From Gulosibacter hominis (GTDB lineage: Bacteria; Actinomycetota; Actinomycetes; Actinomycetales; Microbacteriaceae), in assembly GCF_904842695.1 (NCBI RefSeq), contig NZ_CAJGWQ010000007.1, positions 1-64,000 of the forward strand: a stretch of 64,000 bases of DNA. The letters run 5' to 3'. The position numbers and the translations under genes are program-made. This document shows positions 24,886-33,773 of this stretch, piece after piece. The notes beneath the pieces are model-generated. The model was not told where the DNA came from, searched no databases, and worked only from the letters and a program-made list of their open reading frames with translations. How positions within the stretch are numbered: the stretch's first letter is position 1; each line of letters starts with the position of its first letter.

Positions 24886-26238
24886 CTACACAAACCCGAG
24901 CTGAATTGCGGTTGCCGGCACGATCACCAGCAGCGCGATCACCGAAAGGCTGTCTGACCAGCGCGCCACCAGCGGCGGCGCCAGGCGTCGTAGTGCACCG
25001 AGTGCCAGCACGAGCGCGGCCACCGCGATGATGAACCACACCACCCATTCGGCCAGATGCGGGAAGGCGCGCGCCAGCAGCAGGGTCGCTTCAACCAGCA
25101 CCAGCGAACCCGAAATAATGCCAATCAGCACTTCGTTGCGGTCATATTGCTGTCGGGTGCTCAACAGCAGCGCAACACCGACAGCGCCCACCACCACCAG
25201 CGCTGGGATGGAACCGTCAATCACAAACGGCGTGGCGGCCAGCAGCACCAACCCGCCCGAAATACGCAGCGTGATCGCGAGCACGCGCCCGAATGCCTCG
25301 TGTTTGCGCACCACCGATTCAAAGTGCACCTGGGTGTCGGCGGCACGCTCCTCGTCGGTGCGCGGGATGTAGCTGCGGATGGGCGTCTGTGCCAGTGCGA
25401 TCCACGGCGCCATCAGCACCGTCAGCCCCGTGACGGCAATCGTGGTGAGCGCCGCAAACATGGGCGTCTGATCCAAAAATGCGAGTGCGCTGCCGCTCCA
25501 CAGCGCCATCATGCCGGCATAGATCGGCCCGGCCATAGCGGCGAGTTCGGGGAACTGTTTGCCGCGCCCGGCGAACGGTCGCAGCAGGGCGAGGCCAAGC
25601 ATCCCGAGCACAATTCCGGTGCCGCCGCCAGCGACCAGCCGCATCCCCATTTCGGTGAACTGTCCGGCCACACCGACGGCAGCCATGAGTGTGCCGATGC
25701 AATACACGACCACGGCGCTGACGTGTTGCTGCATGCGGGTGAGCACCACCGATGCGGCGATCGCGAGCACCGCCGAGCCGAGGCCGGCCGTGAGCGCGAG
25801 CAGCCCGGCTGTTGACCACAGCACCGCAGCCAGCACCGACCACAGCGCCACCGCGGCGGCAACCGAGGTGTGTAGCGAGTGCTGCGGGGTCCAGGCGGTG
25901 CTGTCAGATTCGACGACCGACGCGAGCGCCTCAACGAGGTCGTCATAGCGCTGGTCGAGTTCACCCGAGCCAATCGGCTCGACGGTCACAACGTCACCGG
26001 CTACCAGTCCCGCATCCATCGGGGTCTGGTCGAGCGGGATATCGCTGCCGTGGTCGTTACGCAGACGAAACCCGGAGGAGGCGGCCTGCGGGGTGAGCAA
26101 ACCCATTTCGTCGATGACCACGGGCACCACTTCGGCCAGCGGTAGGTGTAGCGGAACGGCAAGGTCGAACGTCGTCTCTTCGTGGGCGAACGTCAGTGGA
26201 ACCGTGGTGGCCGCGCGCGCCGAACTCGTTGACGACAT
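24886..26238 (-). CDS. eccD: Type VII secretion integral membrane protein EccD
   Basis: The ATG at 26238 with an ACGGAGA site gives 450 residues. The N-terminal domain (about 10-90) is ubiquitin-like (YukD fold) and cytosolic. The remainder holds about eleven membrane helices, interrupted by a cytoplasmic loop of about 45 residues near the middle that begins after QTPIRSYIP. This is the EccD architecture; EccD lines the inner-membrane pore. The stop lies 19 bases before eccB. EccE and EccC are absent from this operon. Confidence 0.94.
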   Translation of the reverse strand: MSSTSSARAATTVPLTFAHEETTFDLAVPLHLPLAEVVPVVIDEMGLLTPQAASSGFRLRNDHGSDIPLDQTPMDAGLVAGDVVTVEPIGSGELDQRYDDLVEALASVVESDSTAWTPQHSLHTSVAAAVALWSVLAAVLWSTAGLLALTAGLGSAVLAIAASVVLTRMQQHVSAVVVYCIGTLMAAVGVAGQFTEMGMRLVAGGGTGIVLGMLGLALLRPFAGRGKQFPELAAMAGPIYAGMMALWSGSALAFLDQTPMFAALTTIAVTGLTVLMAPWIALAQTPIRSYIPRTDEERAADTQVHFESVVRKHEAFGRVLAITLRISGGLVLLAATPFVIDGSIPALVVVGAVGVALLLSTRQQYDRNEVLIGIISGSLVLVEATLLLARAFPHLAEWVVWFIIAVAALVLALGALRRLAPPLVARWSDSLSVIALLVIVPATAIQLGFV

Positions 26239-26402
26239 TTTCTCCGTCTCCACTCTTGTGCGAAACAGATGCACCCTATCGCAACTCGGTAGCCAACCTG
26301 TTGCCGCGGTGGCGCGCGGCCTTCAACCAAAAACACAGCCGCACGGCAAGTAGCATGCTGAACGATGCCTACCAGTGTCGCCAGGCCCCTTACGGAGTGG
26401 AT

Positions 26403-26936
26403 ATGCAACGATCATTCGTCTTCGCCATCGTGAGCGTGCTCTCGTTAGTACTGACCGCTTGCGCAGCATCATCAGAAGAAGGAACCGATTCCAGAGATGG
26501 ATCCCCGGTGCCGCTAACCATTGAAGAGGCCAAACGTGAATCAACTCGCATTATCGAAATGCTCGCGGCGGAGATTCCCAAAGACAAATGGGCCGAAGAC
26601 GGACTGCTCGGCCCGAGCGAAGAGAAAAGGGCTCCGACAGCCTGCGGACAAGACGAATATGGCTACTTCGATCTTGCAGCCATCTTCTTAGTCGAAGGAA
26701 CAGACGCTACGGCTACGGTCCAGCTCCTCGAAAAACGTCTCCGCGACGACGGATGGGAAGAGCTCGACACACCCGCCGGTCCACAACCCAACAGCTTCAT
26801 CTTCGAAAACAACGCTGGTTACGTCGTGTCCATCAAATCGATTGATGTTGACGCACCAAAGGTGATGATCAGAGTGGACAGTCCCTGTGGCGTGGCACTC
26901 CCCGAGGGCGCCGATCCGTCTACTTTTAAGATCTAG
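26403..26936 (+). CDS. Small lipoprotein, candidate immunity protein
   Basis: The ATG at 26403 has a GGAG site. The 177-residue product has a hydrophobic signal ending in the lipobox LTAC (Cys20), so it should be lipidated on the outer face of the membrane. The mature domain ends with WEELD, GYVVSI and VMIRVDSP segments that also occur, in the same order and spacing, in the cytosolic protein at 29361-29825. It diverges from eccD and converges on the second DUF1023 hydrolase gene. Position and location suit immunity against that hydrolase, but this is inferred. It is less GC-rich than its neighbours, which hints at separate acquisition. Confidence 0.8.
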   Translation: MQRSFVFAIVSVLSLVLTACAASSEEGTDSRDGSPVPLTIEEAKRESTRIIEMLAAEIPKDKWAEDGLLGPSEEKRAPTACGQDEYGYFDLAAIFLVEGTDATATVQLLEKRLRDDGWEELDTPAGPQPNSFIFENNAGYVVSIKSIDVDAPKVMIRVDSPCGVALPEGADPSTFKI

Positions 26937-27042
26937 GGTCTCTCAAGATCTCAGCCGCTCGCCCGAGGGCTATCCTCACCACGCAACGATTGAACGGCCC
27001 CGCTCCGCGGCCGGTACAGCGCGGGTGTTCACTGGGCGGCAA

Positions 27043-28935
27043 CTATTTGGCGATCAGCTCGGCGAACATCGCCTCGAGCACCGGTCCGTTTCGTTCAGCG
27101 CCCTGCGATACCCGCCAGTGGCTATCGATCGGGCCGATCTCGGTGCTCCAGCCGTACTGCCCAAAAGGCCGGAAACGGTAGTCGTCATCACTGCGGTACT
27201 GCGCTTCAAACGAGTGCTTCTCGTACGACATGCTCTGATTCGGGGTGTCGGCCATCAGATCGGCGCCAGCGTCGAGGCCCCTACCCATGTTTTCGAGATA
27301 CGTACCCTTGCCATGCAGCCAGTCGCCGGCCGAGCGCATCGCATCGTCAATAAACCAGGCGTCGAAGCTCTTACCGCGGTCTGCCAGCCAGCCACCCGCC
27401 GTCGATAACCCGCTACCGGCAGTGGAGCTTGCCGAACCGAGATCGTTGAGCAGGCCGTCATGGTCGCGGGCGAAATCGCGATAGCTATCGAGCGTGTGGA
27501 TCGCGTCATAGCCGTAGGTCATATGGTCGTATTGCGTACCGATATTCGGTTCCCAACCGGCGGGTATATACGAGCCCGCGAGCGAAAACACCTGGTCGTA
27601 CTGCGCACCGTGGGTTTCGGATGCGGCAACCACCGAGTGTCCGGCGCTGTGGCCGGCGATATTGATATCGGCACGCTGCGCAAAGTCTTCAAGCGCCATC
27701 GCCGCCTGAAAGTCAGCGAGATCGGAACCAGTCTTGCTGAGAAACTCATTGTTGGCGTTGCCGCGTTCGCTAAACAACCATTCCACCCATGGCCCGTCCT
27801 TGTAGACGAACCCGGCGGTTGGGTTGTTGAGCTGGGCACCGCGCTCTACCTGATCGCGGGTGACGAGCTGGATTTCGCCATCAACGAAGTTGCTCCACTG
27901 GCCACCGGTGGGTGCCACATAGGTGAGCACATCTTTGAGGTTCGGGTCGTTGAGATCACCAACCACCTCAATGATGCGGTCATTCGCCCGGTCGAACAGC
28001 ACCGCGCCGGGCCCGTCGATGAGCGCGTCATAGTAGGCAATTTCACGTTCGAGCCCGGCAATCTGTTCGCCGAGTTCTTTGCGCTTGCCGAACTGCCAAA
28101 ACTTCGTGTCAGCGAGTTCTTCGCGCAGCTTATTGAGTTCGGATGCGGTCAGCTCGCGCGTGTGCGCAATATTGATGTCGTTGGCCTCCACCCGACGGTC
28201 GAACGGAATGCCATTGAGCTGACCGATGAACTCGGGATGCTGCTGAATGAGCGCGGTCTGTTCGGCCGGGCTCAGCGTCTCCCACTGGGCGCGAACCTCA
28301 GCAGCCGGGGTGTCGTCGCCCCACAGCGCCTTCAGATCGATTGCCTCACCGTTCGCGCTCGCCATCAGCTGCGCCGCATCGCTCACATTGTCGTCATTGA
28401 TGCGTTCAAGCGCGCTGGCGAAGGCCCGATCAACCGATTCGGCGGTGTTGATGACTTCCGCAATCGTGCGTTCGAGTTCTGCTTGCGCGCTCTTGCCAGC
28501 CACATACGACGCCTGCTGTTCGAGCGTTGCCGCAGGATTCAGCTTGCGCGCGATCTCGAGTTCGAATTGGGCGCGCACGAATATTTCTTGCCCGAGCAGC
28601 ACGGTTCCATCATCGGTGAGCACCAGATCGTGCGTTTGCGCGTAGTCATAGCAGGCTTTCACCCGCTCGACGATGGCGCGAACTCCTGCAGCCGCCGTCT
28701 GCGTGGCGGTTTGGAAGTCGGTGAGGAGCGCTTCGAGGTGGTCGGTTTTGTCACGCAGTGCGGTGACCTTCGCGCGTGCCGCATCGGCCGCGAGCCCCGA
28801 TGAGTCAATCGCGGCAACGCTATCGTCGAGCGCTTCGCTCTGCTCCTGCGCCACCCGCTCGTCGTGGTCGATTTCGGCGAGCAGCTCATCGAGCGGCTCT
28901 GCCTGCCACAACCGCAGCTGCGCCCACCCGGTCAT
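27043..28935 (-). CDS. LXG-like alpha/beta hydrolase (DUF1023), effector-like, copy B
   Basis: The ATG at 28935 overlaps the stop of the small partner gene (ATGA). The 630-residue product has a long helical N-terminal half (about 1-200) like T7SS LXG/WXG substrate domains. A DUF1023 signature (LSPAEQTALIQQ, then LNGIPFDRR) lies near residue 240, and an alpha/beta-hydrolase nucleophile elbow GHSAGHS has its Ser near residue 430. No signal peptide is seen. Family members may act as lipases or esterases; the substrate is unknown. With its partner it forms the second of two parallel cassettes and is a strong candidate secreted effector. Confidence 0.85.
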   Translation of the reverse strand: MTGWAQLRLWQAEPLDELLAEIDHDERVAQEQSEALDDSVAAIDSSGLAADAARAKVTALRDKTDHLEALLTDFQTATQTAAAGVRAIVERVKACYDYAQTHDLVLTDDGTVLLGQEIFVRAQFELEIARKLNPAATLEQQASYVAGKSAQAELERTIAEVINTAESVDRAFASALERINDDNVSDAAQLMASANGEAIDLKALWGDDTPAAEVRAQWETLSPAEQTALIQQHPEFIGQLNGIPFDRRVEANDINIAHTRELTASELNKLREELADTKFWQFGKRKELGEQIAGLEREIAYYDALIDGPGAVLFDRANDRIIEVVGDLNDPNLKDVLTYVAPTGGQWSNFVDGEIQLVTRDQVERGAQLNNPTAGFVYKDGPWVEWLFSERGNANNEFLSKTGSDLADFQAAMALEDFAQRADINIAGHSAGHSVVAASETHGAQYDQVFSLAGSYIPAGWEPNIGTQYDHMTYGYDAIHTLDSYRDFARDHDGLLNDLGSASSTAGSGLSTAGGWLADRGKSFDAWFIDDAMRSAGDWLHGKGTYLENMGRGLDAGADLMADTPNQSMSYEKHSFEAQYRSDDDYRFRPFGQYGWSTEIGPIDSHWRVSQGAERNGPVLEAMFAELIAK

Positions 28936-29258
28936 GAGCCGGCTCCGTAGCCATAGTTGCCGGAGGGCAGCCACACGCTCGACATTCCCTGCGCCTGCCG
29001 GCTGTCGGTCTGATTAAATTGGCGTTCGGTTTCGACAGCGGCGGTAGCCGATTCACCCAGCTGCTGCACGATCCCCCGGGCTTTTGCATCCACGGCGCGG
29101 GCGGCCGCGAGCGCCGCCGATATTGACCGGGCACCCGGCATTGCTTGCTCGACCAGCGGTGCCGATGCATCCAGTTTGATGGCGGCACCGAGCTCGGCAG
29201 CCGCAGCGTCGAGATTCGAGGCGAGACGGCTCAGATCACCGGCACGTGATTCCAGCAT
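28932..29258 (-). CDS. Small helical WXG100-like partner, copy B
   Basis: 108 residues, mostly helical, with a polar Gly/Tyr-rich tail. The size resembles WXG100 but the central turn has MPGARS rather than WXG. Its start has an AAGGAG site and its stop overlaps the hydrolase ATG, so the pair is made together. Small helical partners commonly bind LXG-type effectors before export. Its counterpart at 31552-31881 occupies the same place in the other cassette. Confidence 0.75.
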   Translation of the reverse strand: MLESRAGDLSRLASNLDAAAAELGAAIKLDASAPLVEQAMPGARSISAALAAARAVDAKARGIVQQLGESATAAVETERQFNQTDSRQAQGMSSVWLPSGNYGYGAGS

Positions 29259-29360
29259 TTGGCTCGCTCCTTGGCAGCTCGAAACGGGTTAGTTGGGCGG
29301 AGTGTAACGGTTGGAGATGATCTGCGCACTACGTCGCTGTCGTTGGGCGGTTGCGGGTGG

Positions 29361-29825
29361 CTAGTAGCGGTCAATGGCCTGGTGATGCGAACGCGGTGGC
29401 ACAAAATCGGGGCTCACCACATTGACGCACACCATCGGAAATCCTTCGGCGGGACGCAGCACGCTCACACTCACCTCGTAGCCGTCGGGGCTGTGGAAAC
29501 GTGGGAAGTCTTCGTCGAGGTAGCGGTCGAGGGCGGTCCAGTCGGGCTGTTCGTCGAGCCAGTTCACGAGCTCGGCCGCGCATCGATGGGCCGAGGGCAC
29601 ATCGCGCAGACTCTTCGCGGCGGTGCCGGGATAGCGTTTTGTTCCCGGCCCTCGCCCCGGATGCAGGGTGCGCGGCACCGCGCCCACGGCGGCCGGTTGC
29701 GCTTCGGGTGGTGCCAGTTCGGTTACGGGGATGCGGTCAAGCAGCTGCTGGATGAGGGCGAGCGACCGTGCTTTTGCGCCGGTCACATTGAGTGCCGGAA
29801 CTGTCTCGTCGATCGGGTCGCTCAT
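29361..29825 (-). CDS. Hypothetical protein, candidate cytosolic immunity protein
   Basis: 154 residues with no signal peptide or membrane helix, preceded by a clear GGAG site. The C-terminal half carries WTALD, then GYEVSV, then VCVNVVSP, matching motif by motif the lipoprotein at 26403-26936. It sits directly downstream of hydrolase A and before the copy B pair, the position expected for an immunity gene. The N-terminal 50 residues are unrelated to the lipoprotein. Function is inferred from position and the shared motifs. Confidence 0.7.
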   Translation of the reverse strand: MSDPIDETVPALNVTGAKARSLALIQQLLDRIPVTELAPPEAQPAAVGAVPRTLHPGRGPGTKRYPGTAAKSLRDVPSAHRCAAELVNWLDEQPDWTALDRYLDEDFPRFHSPDGYEVSVSVLRPAEGFPMVCVNVVSPDFVPPRSHHQAIDRY

Positions 29826-29875
29826 TTTTGGCTCCTTTTTGTTATCGCCGCACCGGGATGCTTGCCGGCTGGATA

Positions 29876-31549
29876 TTAGTCACCGTAGATGTCCTTCACT
29901 ACCTGGTCGACGATGGGCCCATTCTGGTCGGAGCCCTTGCTGGATGTGGTGTGGCTGTTATAGGCGTCCACGCCCGCATCCACCCAGCCGGGCACCGATA
30001 GCGGCTTGTACCAATGCCATCCGAGATCCCTACCGGAATCAAACTGTTTTGTCTCAAAAGCGGGGTCTTCGCTCGGGCTGTCTTTCATGATGCCCACCGC
30101 ATTGATTGGTTCACCCTCGTAGTGATAGTGCCGGTACTCGGTGTTCGGGTCGGCCTGCCAACCCTCCGGCATGAAGGATCCCGATAGCGAGGTGACACTG
30201 TCGTAGCGCGCCCCGTGCATTTCAGATCCGGTGACAACACTATTTCCGGCTGAGTGACCAATTCCGTGGTACTTGGCGTCGCGGTTGTTTTCCTGCACAT
30301 AAAGTGACTCTTGGAAGTCGGCGAGCTGGGCACCTTTGTTATCGAGGAATGCTTCGTTCGAGTTGGCGTCGTCGCCGAACCAGCCAATCGCATCGCCCTG
30401 GTGGTGGATATAAAGATCAGTGGCGCCTTGAGCGTCGGCGTGCTTGACAGCATCCCGCGCGACGGCGCCTGACGAGCCGTCGAAAACACCGTCGTAGTTG
30501 CCACCCGTACCGTGCTGGTAGGTAACGACGTGCTCAGCGGGCCCCGGGCCGCCGGTGTGCACCCGCTCGACGATATTGCCGTTTTCAGGGTCGTAGATCA
30601 CAAATCCGCCCTTGTCGATCGCGCGCTGCCGCAGGTTGATCTGCTCGTTGATCCGCTTTCTTTCTTCTTCAAGCGACCGTATTTCACTGCTCGCACCAGA
30701 TTCAATTGGGAAATAGCGCGCCTGAAGGCTCCCCTCCAGTTCTTTCAGCCGCTCATCGATCTCATTGCGACGCGCCAGCATCCCGTCGATTTCTTCACCC
30801 ATCTTGATGCGCGAGGCTTCTTCAAGAATCTCTGGCGGCAATCCCTCCCTATTGAGGAGGCCATGAGGATCCATCGCCATCATGGCACGCTGCTCTTCCC
30901 ATGACATTGACTGCCACAGCGCCTGCACTTCACCGGGGGTCTTGCCGTCAAAGACCCCGCCGGTGCCCTCACCGTTGAGCTGTGAAAGCAGCGATGCCAC
31001 ATCCGAAACCTCGCCCGCAGCCACGCTCGTCAATACGCTTTGGAATCGACGATCGGCATCATTTGCCCGGTTCCGCACCTCGTCAACCAGTCCCTGACAC
31101 CGCATTTTGGCGCTGTCTGTCTTCTGGCGCTCCAAATTATAGAGTTGCACCGCAGCCGCGTCCCCTACGCTCAATATCGCTTGCAGTTGCGCCTCGCGAG
31201 CGGCACTCACCACAACCGTTCCCGGATCGTGAATCTCCAACTCGTTGGCGCTCGCAAACGAATCAACATCCGGCACCGAAGCTTCAATACGCGCCACCTT
31301 GCCGGCCGCACCCAAGCATCCCTGCATCAGATCGGTCAGCAGTGCCTCGAGCTGATCCGCCTGACGGCGCAGGTTTTGCACCTGCTCGCGCGCGGCCGAT
31401 GCTGACTCGCCCTCCGATTGCAGCGCCGTTCCTGCATCCGAAAGCCCCTCACTGGCATCGCTCAAAATCTGTTCGCAGCGCGAAACCTCGTCGTAGGCGG
31501 CGAAGATCGGGCCAGATTTCCAGCTGCGCAGTTCGCTCCAGTTCATCAT
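29876..31549 (-). CDS. LXG-like alpha/beta hydrolase (DUF1023), effector-like, copy A
   Basis: 557 residues, a clear paralogue of the protein at 27043-28935. The N-terminal third is helical, with coiled-coil-like stretches also near residues 250-320. A WEEQRAMMAMDPHG segment replaces the LSPAEQ motif. The nucleophile elbow GHSAGNS has its Ser near residue 432 and is followed by the shared MHGARYD and SLSGSFMPEGW segments. It starts two bases after the small partner gene ends. The divergent C-terminus compared with copy B suggests a different target or a different immunity protein. Secretion by the T7SS is inferred from architecture and neighbours. Confidence 0.84.
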   Translation of the reverse strand: MMNWSELRSWKSGPIFAAYDEVSRCEQILSDASEGLSDAGTALQSEGESASAAREQVQNLRRQADQLEALLTDLMQGCLGAAGKVARIEASVPDVDSFASANELEIHDPGTVVVSAAREAQLQAILSVGDAAAVQLYNLERQKTDSAKMRCQGLVDEVRNRANDADRRFQSVLTSVAAGEVSDVASLLSQLNGEGTGGVFDGKTPGEVQALWQSMSWEEQRAMMAMDPHGLLNREGLPPEILEEASRIKMGEEIDGMLARRNEIDERLKELEGSLQARYFPIESGASSEIRSLEEERKRINEQINLRQRAIDKGGFVIYDPENGNIVERVHTGGPGPAEHVVTYQHGTGGNYDGVFDGSSGAVARDAVKHADAQGATDLYIHHQGDAIGWFGDDANSNEAFLDNKGAQLADFQESLYVQENNRDAKYHGIGHSAGNSVVTGSEMHGARYDSVTSLSGSFMPEGWQADPNTEYRHYHYEGEPINAVGIMKDSPSEDPAFETKQFDSGRDLGWHWYKPLSVPGWVDAGVDAYNSHTTSSKGSDQNGPIVDQVVKDIYGD

Positions 31550-31551
31550 GG

Positions 31552-31881
31552 CTACTGCCCGCCTCCCGGATAGGTGTAGTCCCTCATTTGGTGTTCGATT
31601 TTCAGCGAAGCCTCATTGCCCGCATCAGTCTGCTGCATCGTCGTATCAACGAGCGAAGCCGCCGTAGCATCCGAGTCGATCGCCGACGCCAGGGCGCTCG
31701 CAGCGCTCTTAATCTTGGCCGCCGCCGAACCGGCCGCCCCCGCCGAGCCGCTCGATGGCATCCCCGACGACACCTCCCCCGGAAGACTATTGACGTGCAC
31801 CGAACCCGAGATCACCCCGGCAACCTCTGCCAATGCATCGGCGAGTCGCTGAAAGTCTCCACTGACCACTTCGAGCGCCAC
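31552..31881 (-). CDS. Small helical WXG100-like partner, copy A
   Basis: 109 residues from a GTG start with an AGGAG site. Two helices (about 5-25 and 45-80) are joined by a Ser/Gly-rich turn without WXG; the tail ends YTYPGGGQ. It is the first gene of cassette A and lies two bases from hydrolase A. By analogy with LXG partner proteins it should bind the N-terminal domain of that hydrolase. Confidence 0.72.
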   Translation of the reverse strand: MALEVVSGDFQRLADALAEVAGVISGSVHVNSLPGEVSSGMPSSGSAGAAGSAAAKIKSAASALASAIDSDATAASLVDTTMQQTDAGNEASLKIEHQMRDYTYPGGGQ

Positions 31882-31969
31882 TTCGCTCTCCTCTCACGTG
31901 CCGCAAGTGGCCGCGAGGGTAACAGAAAAATCGACCGCGAACGTAAATTCCGAAAAACCGCTGGTCGAG

Positions 31970-33337
31970 CTAGCTGCCGAGCACCCGCTCAAGATAGTGG
32001 TTGTCAAACACCCGGTCGGGATCGAGCCGATCACGCAGCGCCACAAACTCGTTAAAACGCGGATACAGCTCAGCAAACTGCGGCGCCCGCAGCGAATGCA
32101 GCTTGCCCCAGTGCGGCCGGCCGTCGAAGTCGCGCAGCACCTCTTCAACCGCACCGAAATATTCAAGATGCGATTCGCGGCGGTAGCGGTGCACCGCGAT
32201 ATACATCGAATCGCGCTGATAGGCCATCGACAGCGGCACATCATCGGCCGCCGCAGTGCGCACCTCGAGGGGGAACGAAATGCGCCAGTCATTGTCGGTA
32301 ATCAGGCGCTGGATTGCACGCACCGCCTCAACTCCGGCCTCGAACGGCACCGCATATTCCACCTCGTTAAACCGCACCCGCCGAGCCGAAACAAACACCT
32401 CATGCGAATCAGCAACGTACTGCCGTTCCCACATCAGGTTGCTCGACACCTGGTTCACGCGCGGCACAATTCCCGGTGCCACCGCGCCCACCGACGAAAG
32501 CAGGCCCTGACCCCAGTTCTGCACAATTTCGCCGTCCATAAACCGCGATGCCCTTGAAAGCGGCGGCACACCCTCGGGCTCCTCACCCTCCGCCAATCGA
32601 CGGAAGGTTTTCACATAGGCACGCTGCGCCGGCGGATACCAAATAAACGTCACATGATCGTTTTCACGCGAGCGCTGCTGGAAGCTCTCCAGCACCTCAT
32701 CGAGCGGCTCCGCTCCCTCGGTCGCCTCAACCCGAAAAGCCGGGACGCACTGCATCCCCACCTCAACGATCACGCCAAGGGCCCCGAGACCGAGCCGCGC
32801 GAACTCGAAAATTTCTGGATGCATCCGCTCATCGCAATAAATAATCGAACCGTCAGCCAGCACGATCCGCAGCGACTTCACCATCGCCGAAAGGCCCGTA
32901 AACGCCAGACCGCTGCCGTGCGTGCCGGTTGAAATTGCGCCCGCAATAGTTTGTGCATCCGAATCGCCCTGGTTCGCGAGCGCCAAACCGTGGGGCGCCA
33001 GCAAGCCGGGGATCTCGGACAATCGTGTGCCGCCACGGAACGTAGCCACGCGGCTCTGTTCGTTCACCGAAACCAGGCCGCGATAGTCGTCAAGGTGCAT
33101 CCGCAGCCCCTCGGTGGCGGCAATGTCATTAAACGAGTGGCCCGCACCAACCACCTTCACCGGCAGCTGCGAACCACCGGCCCCGATGACCAGCGCCTTG
33201 ACTGCCGTTTCGCTCGTTGGGCCAGCTGCCATCTGTGAGCGTTCACTCACCTCGCCCGACCAGTTACGCCAATTACTCGACCAGCGCTTGGGTGCAGTGC
33301 GAGTCGACTTGCCGGTTCGGCGTGACTGCTCGGTCAT
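31970..33337 (-). CDS. FAD-dependent sugar-lactone oxidase (D-arabinono-1,4-lactone oxidase family)
   Basis: 455 residues. The FAD-binding PCMH domain (about 45-220) has GAGHSF, whose His is the usual site of covalent flavin attachment, and STGTHGSG. The C-terminal ALO domain ends with HWGKLH and DPDRVFDNHYL, both family hallmarks. Members oxidise aldono-1,4-lactones such as L-gulono- or D-arabinono-lactone; the exact substrate cannot be read from sequence. It is a single gene flanked by short intergenic gaps, marking the end of the secretion locus. Confidence 0.9.
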   Translation of the reverse strand: MTEQSRRTGKSTRTAPKRWSSNWRNWSGEVSERSQMAAGPTSETAVKALVIGAGGSQLPVKVVGAGHSFNDIAATEGLRMHLDDYRGLVSVNEQSRVATFRGGTRLSEIPGLLAPHGLALANQGDSDAQTIAGAISTGTHGSGLAFTGLSAMVKSLRIVLADGSIIYCDERMHPEIFEFARLGLGALGVIVEVGMQCVPAFRVEATEGAEPLDEVLESFQQRSRENDHVTFIWYPPAQRAYVKTFRRLAEGEEPEGVPPLSRASRFMDGEIVQNWGQGLLSSVGAVAPGIVPRVNQVSSNLMWERQYVADSHEVFVSARRVRFNEVEYAVPFEAGVEAVRAIQRLITDNDWRISFPLEVRTAAADDVPLSMAYQRDSMYIAVHRYRRESHLEYFGAVEEVLRDFDGRPHWGKLHSLRAPQFAELYPRFNEFVALRDRLDPDRVFDNHYLERVLGS

Positions 33338-33443
33338 TACGATTGCAGGTCCTTTACTCAGTGCGGTTATTGCTCACCTCGGTTGGCTCAGCTGAAATCA
33401 GCCAACCGCCGGGAGACAGCGACTATTGGGGATGCGCGCGTGC

Positions 33444-33767
33444 TTAGCCCTCCTCACCCGCGATCCGCAGGTGGTGCTGAATCACCTCAGCAACGATAAA
33501 CGCCAAAAACTTCTCGGCAAACTCCGGATCGAGATCCGACTCTTTTGCGAGCTCACGCAGCCGCGCAACCTGTCGCTGCTCACGGTCGGGATCGGATGCG
33601 GGCAGCCCGTGCTCGGCCTTTAGCTGACCGACACGCTGCGTGCAGCGAAACCGTTCAGCGAGGATGTGCACGAGTGCCGCATCAAAATTGTCGATCGAAC
33701 AGCGCAGCTGACGCAGCTGCTCGAGCGCGGCAGCCTGCGACGGTGCTGATTCGGGAGTTTCGGTCAT
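33444..33767 (-). CDS. Chorismate mutase, AroQ type
   Basis: 107 residues, all helical, matching the short AroQ fold. Visible family features are LRQLRCSIDNFDAALV, the basic AERFRCTQRVG stretch, the conserved Lys in QLKAEHGLP, and DPDREQRQ. The enzyme converts chorismate to prephenate in phenylalanine/tyrosine synthesis. No signal peptide is present, so this is the cytosolic form. It lies six bases downstream of deoC, probably in one transcript, though the pathways are unrelated. Confidence 0.92.
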   Translation of the reverse strand: MTETPESAPSQAAALEQLRQLRCSIDNFDAALVHILAERFRCTQRVGQLKAEHGLPASDPDREQRQVARLRELAKESDLDPEFAEKFLAFIVAEVIQHHLRIAGEEG

Positions 33768-33773
33768 GAACGG

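Noticed and set aside
27460-28803. 447-codon open frame opposite hydrolase B
   Set aside because: It is antisense to a coding gene with family motifs; its own translation lacks any motif or start context.
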